The notes under the pieces: model-generated
Told to the model about the DNA's origin: nothing
Seen by the model: the letters and a program-made list of their open reading frames with translations, nothing else
The model's database searches: none
Shown here: piece after piece, positions 1 through 5,252 of the stretch
How the letters are laid out: every line of letters starts with the position of its first letter
How positions within the stretch are numbered: the first letter of the stretch is position 1
Assembly (NCBI GenBank): GCA_017885385.1
Contig: JAFNGF010000143.1
Coordinates: 1 to 9,881 of the forward strand
Length of the DNA stretch: 9,881 bases
Direction: 5' to 3'
Origin: Planctomycetota bacterium
Lineage (GTDB): Bacteria; Planctomycetota; Phycisphaerae; Sedimentisphaerales; Anaerobacaceae
Program-made: the position numbers and the translations under genes

Positions 1-442
1 CGTAGGTCCCGAAATAGACATAAACATGCTTATCGTCCGCGGCCGGCGTGGAAGATGCAGAATTATTCAGTGGATGAAACCTTACTTGTGTTTCGGCCTG
101 AACAACCTGTCGCCATAGGATTTCGCCCTCTTCACGATCGATGGCTAACGTAATAAGCTCCTTTTTGTTGGCTGGTTCACTGGCGGTAAGAAAGATGCGA
201 TTGTTCCAGATGACAGGAGACGAGTGGCCAGCGGGAATTACGGTTTTCCACAAAACGTTCGCTTCCGGACTGAAATGAACAGGAATGCGATCTGCTTCCG
301 CCACTCCCTGTCCATTGGGGCCGCGAAATTGACTCCAGTTGACCTTTCCCTGCTGGCCGTTCGCTGTCACGGCGAACGCAAAGACGACAACCCCAAAGAT
401 GCCGGCACTTGCCGTTAAGCTGCGTCTATATCTGAATAGCAT
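1..442 (-). CDS. PQQ-binding-like beta-propeller protein, secreted (5' part only)
   Basis: This is the N-terminal 147 codons of a gene that leaves the window at base 1. Residues 1-27 form a signal peptide: basic MLFRYRR, a hydrophobic core GIFGVVVFAFAV, and a VTA-type cleavage site. The mature part begins with WSQFRGPNGQGVAE (36-49), followed by blade-like stretches such as VLWKTVIPAGHSSPVIW and an IDREEGEILW segment. This W-x-Q-F-R-G-P-x-x-x-G opening is typical of planctomycete outer-membrane-protein-assembly/PQQ-like propeller proteins, which are exported and often accompany oxidative or sulfatase functions. The specific substrate cannot be told. ATG 442 is chosen because GGAG (in AGGAGAG) lies at the right distance upstream and the signal peptide starts there. 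A promoter lies about 90 bases upstream. Confidence 0.82.
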   Translation of the reverse strand, partial: MLFRYRRSLTASAGIFGVVVFAFAVTANGQQGKVNWSQFRGPNGQGVAEADRIPVHFSPEANVLWKTVIPAGHSSPVIWNNRIFLTASEPANKKELITLAIDREEGEILWRQVVQAETQVRFHPLNNSASSTPAADDKHVYVYFGTY

Positions 443-530
443 GAACTCTCCTGTACTCTGTGGTGCGCTTGCCCAAGCTGCATTTCACATGTATCTTGAT
501 GGACGTTATTTTTGCATGCTACGCCAAATT

Positions 531-560
531 ATCATACGTGAACGGCCTGCTTCATGTCAA
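531..560 (-). promoter_or_regulatory. sigma-70-type promoter for the PQQ-like gene
   Basis: Read on the minus strand, a perfect -35 box TTGACA (560-555) is followed by an 18-base spacer and a -10 box TATGAT (536-531), five of six consensus bases. Transcription would start near 524 and leave a leader of about 80 bases before the ATG at 442. It is placed correctly for the secreted propeller gene and for no other gene. Confidence 0.6.
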
Positions 561-729
561 TGCCCTTGTCGGTTCGTTCGGGTTAAGAAAAGCCTGGGAA
601 TCGGCCAGGAATTCGGCATACTGGAGCTGAATGGCCCTGCTACGGGCGGAACAGGCCCGAAGGTGGGGATGAAGGGGCAAGGCATATCCGGACTTGGCCC
701 CGAACAGGTCCCCCCCGTGGGAAGAGATC

Positions 730-1002
730 ATGACAAGCAAGCTCTCATCACGTATCGGGGTGGTTCTCTTTGATGTTGTGAGAAGAATCTGGATGGCTGG
801 GAATTCTCAAAAAGATAAATCAACCGAATTCGGCCGCTTAGCCGAAAAGAAGCGATGCCCTTTGCCGGTAGAGTTCTGGCTTTTCCTGAAATACAATAAG
901 AAGTGGTGGCTGCTGCCCATTCTCATTGTGCTGCTTCTTCTGGGCCTGCTTGTCCTTCTTGGCGGCACAGGATTGGCCCCGTTTATTTACCCGCTCTTCT
1001 AA
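730..1002 (+). CDS. Small membrane protein, DUF5989 type
   Basis: A 90-residue protein with a variable, polar N-terminal half. Its conserved C-terminal half reads EFWLFLKYNKKWWLLPILIVL, then a Leu-rich membrane segment, and ends GTGLAPFIYPLF. The pattern (E-F/L-W-x-F-L-x-x-x-K-K-x-W-L-L-P, one membrane helix, APFIY-x-LF end) is what I know as the DUF5989 family. That family is about 50 residues long and often lies next to SxtJ-like membrane proteins and carbamoyltransferases; no such partner is visible here. Function is unknown. ATG 730 is preceded by GGAAGAG. A second in-frame ATG at 793 would give a 69-residue protein closer to family length, so the start is uncertain. An upstream TTG at 694 lacks a ribosome site and was rejected. 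Confidence 0.72.
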   Translation: MTSKLSSRIGVVLFDVVRRIWMAGNSQKDKSTEFGRLAEKKRCPLPVEFWLFLKYNKKWWLLPILIVLLLLGLLVLLGGTGLAPFIYPLF

Positions 1003-1019
1003 CGTCTGGCCGGGGGCAT

Positions 1020-1036
1020 CGGATTTTCCGCTTTTT
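1020..1036 (+). terminator. Weak candidate terminator after the DUF5989 gene
   Basis: A short hairpin CGGA-TTT-TCCG followed by CTTTTT lies 18 bases after the stop codon. The stem is only four base pairs, so termination would be weak. The T-run is also the first part of the dispersed repeat that follows. Confidence 0.25.
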
Positions 1037-1149
1037 AGACACGGATTTACACGGATTCGCACTGTTTTGTAATGGCTCGGCCATCCCTGATCGGGACTAC
1101 TAATTTTCTTGCCGTGTTAATCAGTGTTAATCTGTGTCGAACAAGCCTT
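1032..1149 (+). repeat. Dispersed repeat, left copy, with hairpin-forming ends
   Basis: This 118-base element begins TTTTTAGACACGGATTTAC and ends TCTGTGTCGAACAAGCCTT. Its first 46 bases match the reverse complement of 2903-2948 at 45 of 46 positions. Its last 19 match the reverse complement of 2798-2816 exactly. The middle parts differ. Its own ends are imperfect inverted repeats: 1038-1057 (GACACGGATTTACACGGATT) and the reverse complement of 1119-1138 agree at 17 of 20 positions, around a 61-base loop. It contains no gene and looks like a member of an interspersed palindromic repeat family. Confidence 0.8.
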
Positions 1150-1169
1150 CCTGCATCCCCTATTTTGCC

Positions 1170-1202
1170 CCAAAAAATCTGCTTTTACCCCCCAAAAATA
1201 CG
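1170..1202 (+). repeat. Short direct repeat, C-run/A-run units
   Basis: Two near-identical units follow each other: TTTTGCCCCAAAAAATCTGC, then TTTTACCCCCCAAAAATACG. They sit just upstream of a candidate promoter for the PD40 gene. The A-tracts could act as an upstream promoter element, but that is inference. Confidence 0.35.
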
Positions 1203-1214
1203 TAGTTTCCACAA

Positions 1215-1249
1215 TTGACAGGCAGGCAGCTCTGGTCGTACCATAATAT
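1215..1249 (+). promoter_or_regulatory. Candidate promoter for the PD40-repeat gene
   Basis: A perfect TTGACA (1215-1220) is followed by AT-rich CCATAATATAC. The best -10 match, TAATAT (1244-1249), is 23 bases away, longer than usual. At 18 bases only TACCAT (1239-1244) is available. The site is plausible because of its position, but the spacing is poor. Confidence 0.35.
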
Positions 1250-1255
1250 ACGCAT

Positions 1256-1282
1256 CAGGTCTTAAAGGCGGTCAAAGACCTG
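1256..1282 (+). promoter_or_regulatory. Leader hairpin upstream of the PD40-repeat gene
   Basis: CAGGTCTT (1256-1263) pairs perfectly with AAGACCTG (1275-1282) around an 11-base loop AAAGGCGGTCA. If transcription starts just after the TAATAT box, this 8-bp hairpin would lie at the very 5' end of the mRNA, where such structures can protect transcripts from decay. No T-run follows, so it is not a terminator. Confidence 0.4.
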
Positions 1283-1399
1283 CTGTGCTTCAAGACAAAA
1301 CTGAAAGGAGGAGCAAGTATGAGACGGCAATCAATTCTTGTACCGCCAATTCTCTATAACTGGTTACCTATATGCTCAGTAAAGAAAGGAAGGTGTAGA

Positions 1400-2452
1400 A
1401 TGAAAGGGCTTAATGATGTGAAAGTTACGTTACTGTTGCTGGCGTTCGTCGTCGCGCTCACGCTTACCGCTGGCAGTACAAAGGCCGATTTCAACTTCGG
1501 CACTCCTGTGAATCTTGGGCCAAATGTCAACTGCTCGTCTGGCGATGTTGTGGCGATTGTCTCGGCCGATGGTTGCGCCCTATATCTGGCTTCCGATCGG
1601 CCCGGCGGTTATGGTGGTTATGACGCATACGTAGCGACGAGGCAAAGCATCAATGACCCGTGGGGACCGGCGGTCAATCTCGGGGAGACCGTGAATAGCT
1701 CGAGTCTTGACGGGCCCTGGTCTGTTTCAGCCGATGGTCTGTCGCTCTACTTGAATTCTGATCGGCCCGGCGGGTACGGTAGTTATGACCTATGGGTAAC
1801 GACTCAGGTCACAACACGGACAAGTCCCTCCACCATCTGGAGTAAACCGGTCAATCTCGGGTCAACCGTCAACAGTTCAAGTTCAGACCTTCACCCGAAC
1901 ATCTCATCGGATGGCCTATCGCTCTACTTCGCTTCCAACCGGACCGGAGGGTCTGGTGGTCTTGACCTATGGGTTACGACACGGACAAGTCTCTCCGCCG
2001 CCTGGGGTACACCGGTCAATCTCGGGCCAACTGTCAACAGTTCGAGTGGTGACTATCAGCCGAGTATCTCGCCCGATGGCTTGTCGCTCTTCTTTGCTTC
2101 CACCCGGCCCGGTGGGTTCGGTCCGGACGACATCTATGTGACGACGCGGGCCAGCGTCCCCGAGCCGTGGGGTACACCGGTGAATCTTGGGCCACAGATC
2201 AACACCCCGGCTGAAGACTTCTGCCCGAGCCTCTCGCCCGATCGTTCCACCCTCTATTTCGCTTCCAGCGGACACGGCGGCTACGGCTACTATGATATGT
2301 GGCAGGTTCCGATCTTTAGTGTTCCGACCTGTGGTGATTCTGAGCATCCATATCCGGCACTTGATTTGAACAAGGACTGCCGCGTTGACTTTGCGGACCT
2401 TGCCTTGTTTTTGGCGCACTGGCTGGAATGTACCGCACCACAGTGCGAGTAG
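1400..2452 (+). CDS. Secreted five-repeat PD40 (WD40-like) protein with dockerin-like C-terminus
   Basis: A 350-residue exported protein. Residues 1-29 are a signal peptide (MKGLNDVK, hydrophobic VTLLLLAFVVALTL, cleavage after STKA). Five repeats of about 55 residues follow, each with the pattern PVNLG-x-x-VNSSS-x-D...S-x-DG-LSLYFAS-x-RPGG-x-G-x-x-D-L-W-V-T-T-R. These are PD40/WD40-like beta-propeller blades. The C-terminus DLNKDCRVDFADLALFLAHW is a single dockerin-like Ca-binding motif common at the ends of secreted planctomycete proteins. No catalytic residues are recognisable; a binding or surface role is likely. ATG 1400 (preceded by GGAAGG) is chosen because the signal peptide begins exactly there. 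However, ATG 1319 is in frame and has a stronger site (AAAGGAGG), which would add 27 residues (MRRQSILVPPILY...). Confidence 0.85.
   Translation: MKGLNDVKVTLLLLAFVVALTLTAGSTKADFNFGTPVNLGPNVNCSSGDVVAIVSADGCALYLASDRPGGYGGYDAYVATRQSINDPWGPAVNLGETVNSSSLDGPWSVSADGLSLYLNSDRPGGYGSYDLWVTTQVTTRTSPSTIWSKPVNLGSTVNSSSSDLHPNISSDGLSLYFASNRTGGSGGLDLWVTTRTSLSAAWGTPVNLGPTVNSSSGDYQPSISPDGLSLFFASTRPGGFGPDDIYVTTRASVPEPWGTPVNLGPQINTPAEDFCPSLSPDRSTLYFASSGHGGYGYYDMWQVPIFSVPTCGDSEHPYPALDLNKDCRVDFADLALFLAHWLECTAPQCE
1508..2342 (+). repeat. In-gene tandem repeat, 165-bp period, five units
   Basis: The phrase encoding PVNLG (GT[C/G]AATCT[C/T]GG) recurs at 1508, 1673, 1850, 2015 and 2180. The spacings are 165, 177, 165 and 165 bases, i.e. 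55, 59, 55 and 55 codons. The 12-base excess in the second unit corresponds to four extra residues in QVTTRTSPS. Units 3 and 4 are the most similar at DNA level, which suggests relatively recent duplication. Confidence 0.75.
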
Positions 2453-2520
2453 AAGACATTGAAGAGCCTCTACGGGATTTTGTGTAACGGGTTCCGTAAG
2501 CACGCTAATTTGGGTTTTGA

Positions 2521-2763
2521 TACCGTCCGTCCAAGCGGGACGCACGGGATACGTCAGCCCAGCTTGGCAGATTCAAGGGTGGCGGCGCGGGCGTAGCCGT
2601 ACGCGGGAAAGGCCACAACCCCATGAGCCATGAGGAAGATGTGGACGGGGATGGCCCAGTCGACTTATTACCGCAGGTGGCAACAGAGAATCTGGATCCG
2701 GGCACTTTCTGGTCTGGCTTGATTGACGACATCAAGATATATGACCGTGCGGTGACGCCCTGA
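2521..2763 (+). pseudogene. Decayed chimeric tail: EF-hand-like plus LamG-like end
   Basis: An 80-codon open stretch without a credible start ends at TGA 2761-2763. It contains NPMSHEEDVDGDGPVDLLPQ (from about 2614) followed by VATENLDP. It then ends GTFWSGLIDDIKIYDRAVTP. The last part is the classic C-terminal strand of LamG/concanavalin-like domains (F-x-G-x-I-D-D-I-x-I-Y-x-R-A-L). The DVDGDGPVDLL part resembles Ca-binding D-x-D-x-D-G segments of a different protein type. Four stop codons lie close upstream in this frame (2485-2520). I read it as the fused remains of two secreted-protein genes. ATG 2623 could start a 46-residue peptide, but no ribosome site is seen. Confidence 0.5.
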
Positions 2764-2797
2764 CCGCACTGTTCTTTTGTCACCCCTGGTTTAGCAA

Positions 2798-2948
2798 AAG
2801 GCTTGTTCGACACAGAGCCCCTTCTGAGCCCTTCGCTTCGCTCGAGGGTAAACTCCGCGAAGAATCTGGCCGGCGCTGCCCGGATGCTTCGCCTCTCGGC
2901 TCAGCCGTTACAAAACAGTGCGAATCCGTGTAAATCCGTGTCTAAAAA
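2798..2948 (-). repeat. Dispersed repeat, right copy (inverted relative to the left copy)
   Basis: Read on the minus strand this 151-base element starts with the same 46 bases as the copy at 1032 (one mismatch) and ends with the same 19 bases. The central part is longer and unrelated. It holds a second inverted pair (CTGAGCC near 2824 and GGCTCAG at 2898-2904) and the sequence CCCTTCGCTTCGCTCGAGGG, which resembles short repeats scattered in many environmental genomes. Conserved ends with a replaced centre suggest insertion or gene conversion within a repeat family. Confidence 0.75.
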
Positions 2949-2964
2949 ATGCGCAGCCGCGAGC

Positions 2965-3177
2965 CTAACGGCCTTTGGATATAGCTTCAAGAATTCTGCG
3001 TATCCCGGCAGAATTAGGGTCTATCTGCAGAGCGGTCTGAATTTCCTTGAGCGCCTGCTCCTTGCGTCCTTGTTTCGCAAAAAGAGTACCCAAATTGCAG
3101 TGCAGTATGGGACTATTCGGTGAATAACGCAGTCCTTCGCGGCATACTTCGATTGCCTTATCGGCAATGCGAATGAG
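2965..3177 (-). pseudogene. TPR-domain fragment, C-terminal end
   Basis: An open stretch of 70 codons ends at TAG (2967-2965). It translates to AIEVCREGLRYSPNSP, then ILHCNLGTLFAKQGRK and EQALKEIQTALQIDPNSAG. This fits the 34-residue tetratricopeptide consensus (L-G-x-x-x-x-x-x-G-x-x-x-x-A-x-x-x-x-x-x-A-L-x-x-D-P), preceded by half of another repeat. It is blocked upstream by TGA at 3180-3178, with no start codon between. Another frame stays open upstream (to about 3381) and contains WGGMAMFLEKQ and ETVYRHFHRNLRDS. This suggests that a frameshift near 3175 broke a longer TPR gene. TPRs are protein-interaction scaffolds; the partner is unknown. Confidence 0.6.
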
Positions 3178-3363
3178 TCACGAAGATTTCTATGAAAGTG
3201 CCGATAGACCGTCTCAAGACTGGAATCGTCCGCTCGTACTTGTTTTTCGAGAAACATTGCCATTCCGCCCCAGACCCTCGGCGTATTCCGCCTTGAAGCC
3301 GCCCAGTCGAACAAACTTGTCAGGAGCTGCCCCGTCCTTGTAGCTTTCAGAGCAATAGACCAT
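3178..3363 (-). pseudogene. Possible upstream, frameshifted part of the TPR gene
   Basis: Between the TPR fragment and rluB, two minus-strand frames stay open. One (ATG 3363 to TGA 3216-3214) reads YKDGAAPDKFVRLGG and FKAEYAEGLGRNGN. The other reads FDWAASRRNTPRVWGGMAMF and LEKQVRADDSSLETVYRHF. Both have plausible protein composition in different places, as expected of a decayed gene with more than one frameshift. I cannot assign domains with certainty. Confidence 0.3.
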
Positions 3364-3366
3364 GAA

Positions 3367-4098
3367 CTATGAACCCAAATTCTTGCCCGTTATCCTGTTC
3401 AAATATATGACTTCAGCCTTATCCAAGGCTCTGAATTTGCCGGGGCCGAGGCCCCGCGTGGTGAGATTACCAATCCGTATACTCTTTAGGGCCTTTAGCG
3501 GCAGACCTACTTTGGCTAACATTCTGCGAATCTGGCGATTGAGGCCCTGCTGAACGGTGATCTCGATCCAGGATTGCTCGCGGCCGCGCTTTAATATTTT
3601 GACCGAGGCCCTGGAGGTCCTGCCTTCAGCCAGCCAGACCCCCCTTTTCAGTTTTTCAACCTGCTCTGGGGCGATTCGGCCCTTCACTTGAGCGATGTAA
3701 GCCTCCGGCACTTTGTATCTTGGGTGCGTTAATCTATTTGCCAATTCGCAGTCGTTAGTAAGGATAACCAAACCGGTCGTATCGGCATCGAGTCTGCCGA
3801 CGCAAAAGATGCGTTCGCGGGCGGGCACAATGTCTATCGCCTTGGTCCTGCCCTGCGGGTCGCAGCTTGTGCAGATGACGCCCTTCGGCTTATTCAAAAG
3901 ATAGTAGACCTTCTTTTCGGCCCGAATTTGCCTGCCATCGACGGCTATAATGTCCGCTTCCGGGTCGACAAAGGCCGGCAGCCTATCCACCACCTGCCGA
4001 TTTACCTGCACCGCCCCCTCAAGTATCAACTCTTCACATCTTCTGCAGGAGCCGATACCCGCCGAGGCCAAGACCTTTTGTAATCTCTGCTTAGCCAT
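3367..4098 (-). CDS. rluB: 23S rRNA pseudouridine synthase, RluB/RsuA family
   Basis: A 243-residue enzyme that converts a specific rRNA uridine to pseudouridine during ribosome maturation in the cytoplasm. The N-terminal S4 RNA-binding domain spans about residues 3-60 (RLQKVLASAGIGSCRRCEEL, with G28 and the V-N-R turn). YYLLNKPKGVICT follows at 65-77. The catalytic motif is GRLDADTTGLVILTND (101-116), with the nucleophilic Asp at D104. The C-terminal RNA-contact motif is QGLNRQIRRML (184-194). The QGLNRQIRRM form points to RluB/RluF rather than RsuA, whose motif has a K-Y-H-Q pattern. Length matches firmicute RluB. It lies 41 bases downstream of the UbiA gene on the same strand, so co-transcription is likely. 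There is only a weak ribosome site, and a hairpin sits just upstream. Confidence 0.9.
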   Translation of the reverse strand: MAKQRLQKVLASAGIGSCRRCEELILEGAVQVNRQVVDRLPAFVDPEADIIAVDGRQIRAEKKVYYLLNKPKGVICTSCDPQGRTKAIDIVPARERIFCVGRLDADTTGLVILTNDCELANRLTHPRYKVPEAYIAQVKGRIAPEQVEKLKRGVWLAEGRTSRASVKILKRGREQSWIEITVQQGLNRQIRRMLAKVGLPLKALKSIRIGNLTTRGLGPGKFRALDKAEVIYLNRITGKNLGS

Positions 4099-4116
4099 TT
4101 GGCTGTTGATATTTAG

Positions 4117-4135
4117 CCCTGGGTTTCACCCAGGG
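4117..4135. repeat. Intercistronic hairpin between the UbiA gene and rluB
   Basis: CCCTGGGT (4117-4124) and ACCCAGGG (4128-4135) form a perfect 8-bp stem with a 3-base TTC loop inside the 41-base gap. No T-run follows in either direction, so it does not look like an intrinsic terminator. It could act as an RNA processing or attenuation site, or be a small palindromic repeat. Confidence 0.55.
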
Positions 4136-4139
4136 TCCA

Positions 4140-5030
4140 TCAGAAACCAAGTTTATTGCCATAGATAATGACGATGCAGGCCGCAACCCACAGGACAAAG
4201 CCGATCTGAAACGGCAAATCCTTCAAGATGAGATCCACAGGGTCTGAGAACTTGCCCTGCTGTATCAGCGCGCTGAAACGAAAAATGCAGTACAAGACAA
4301 AAGGAGTAGTGTAAACGAGATTATTCGTGCCAAAAAGCAGAAACGTCCGGTCATCCATAGCGTAAAGTAGAAAACATACTACTGCCAGGCCGCTGGTAAC
4401 ATCGAGCATGTGGGCAAGCAGCTCCGGGGTGTAGCCGCCCAGTGTCTTGCGGAATAACTCGCTGTTTTCTTGTAGCTGCGCTATCTCGCTGCGCCGCTTG
4501 CTGAAAGCCAAGAACAGGCACAAAGCAAACGTGCATATAACCAGCCAGGGCGAAATATCCACATCTACCACGATGGCGCCGGCCATTGCCCGCAGAGAGA
4601 ACCCGATTGATATGACCACACAATCCAGGATCATCAAGTGTTTCAGGGAAAGCGAATAAAGAACCATCAGCACAATGTATGCCAGGATAACAACGGCAAA
4701 CCTATCCAGAAGTGCATAGCTGCAAGTTATCGCCGCCACAGCACAGGCAATAGATAATACCGCCGCAGCGACAATACTTACGGTACCTGCCGCGATGGGT
4801 CTTTTAGATTTTTCGGGGTGCAGCTTATCCGTCCGGCGGTCGATTATGTCGTTAAAAATGTAGATGGCTGAGGCAGCAAGGCAAAAGCAAAAAAAACCGC
4901 CAACCGCCCTGGCGACAGCCAAAAGCACTTCGTTAGGCGCGCCAAAAAGCTTTTTGCCAAATATCAAGGCTGCGAAAACGAACACATTCTTGATCCAGTG
5001 CAGCGGACGCATAATCTGCAAAAATCGCAT
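4140..5030 (-). CDS. UbiA-family prenyltransferase, decaprenyl-phosphate phosphoribosyltransferase-like
   Basis: A 296-residue integral membrane protein with about eight or nine hydrophobic helices. It starts LQIMRPLHWIKNVFVFAALI, the R-P-x-x-W-I-K-N-x-x-V-F opening of this subfamily. The first Asp-rich motif is NDIIDRRTDKLHPEKSKRPI (60-79; N60, D61, D64, D68 bind Mg). The second conserved region is YSLSLKHLMILD (125-136), then SKRRSEI (177-183). Together these match 5-phospho-alpha-D-ribosyl-1-diphosphate:polyprenyl-phosphate transferase (mycobacterial Rv3806c type). That enzyme moves phosphoribose from PRPP to a lipid carrier, rather than acting in quinone synthesis. ATG 5030 has AAGG seven bases upstream. 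It is followed by rluB and is divergent from a HAD phosphatase that could act on the product (inference). Confidence 0.8.
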   Translation of the reverse strand: MRFLQIMRPLHWIKNVFVFAALIFGKKLFGAPNEVLLAVARAVGGFFCFCLAASAIYIFNDIIDRRTDKLHPEKSKRPIAAGTVSIVAAAVLSIACAVAAITCSYALLDRFAVVILAYIVLMVLYSLSLKHLMILDCVVISIGFSLRAMAGAIVVDVDISPWLVICTFALCLFLAFSKRRSEIAQLQENSELFRKTLGGYTPELLAHMLDVTSGLAVVCFLLYAMDDRTFLLFGTNNLVYTTPFVLYCIFRFSALIQQGKFSDPVDLILKDLPFQIGFVLWVAACIVIIYGNKLGF

Positions 5031-5051
5031 AACTTAACCTTTCCACATCGT

Positions 5052-5102
5052 CGTGCGTATTACGTCCTGCGTAGAAACGTGACGCAACGCGCATAACGCA
5101 CG
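5052..5102. repeat. Imperfect palindrome between divergent UbiA and HAD genes
   Basis: CGTGCGT (5052-5058) pairs with ACGCACG (5096-5102), and TGCGT (5068-5072) with ACGCA (5082-5086). They are separated by a symmetric 9/9 internal loop and a 9-base terminal loop. The 51-base structure sits in the intergenic region 22 bases before the UbiA start. It may be an operator for the divergent genes or a small dispersed palindrome; the sequence alone cannot decide. Confidence 0.45.
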
Positions 5103-5252
5103 GTGGACCAGACCCTGCTTGCTATTTCTAAATCGACATTTCAGCCAGGAATGGATAAGATTATAGTAAATAGATATGCCTTGTATACGACATTGGGCAA
5201 ATTTTACGTGGTTGACCCGGCGCCAACGAAAAACAAAGGGCCTACTGAAGTT

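Noticed and set aside
552..740. A 62-codon minus-strand frame (GYALPLHPHLRACSARSRAI...)
   Set aside because: It overlaps the start of the DUF5989 gene, has no clear ribosome site, and its stop lies inside the PQQ promoter. The composition could reflect a repeat, but I cannot support a gene.
1038..1138. Possible CRISPR repeats (ACACGGATT units)
   Set aside because: Only a few short units in inverted orientation, without regular spacers or cas genes.
1967..2545. A 192-codon minus-strand frame
   Set aside because: It is the reverse of the PD40 repeat region and follows its periodicity; no domain is visible.
4117..4135. Intrinsic terminator between the UbiA gene and rluB
   Set aside because: A perfect stem but no T-run in either direction.
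5103..5252. In-frame 50-codon extension of the HAD protein
   Set aside because: It starts at GTG without a ribosome site, overlaps the palindrome edge, and has no HAD similarity. The conserved first strand begins at ATG 5253.
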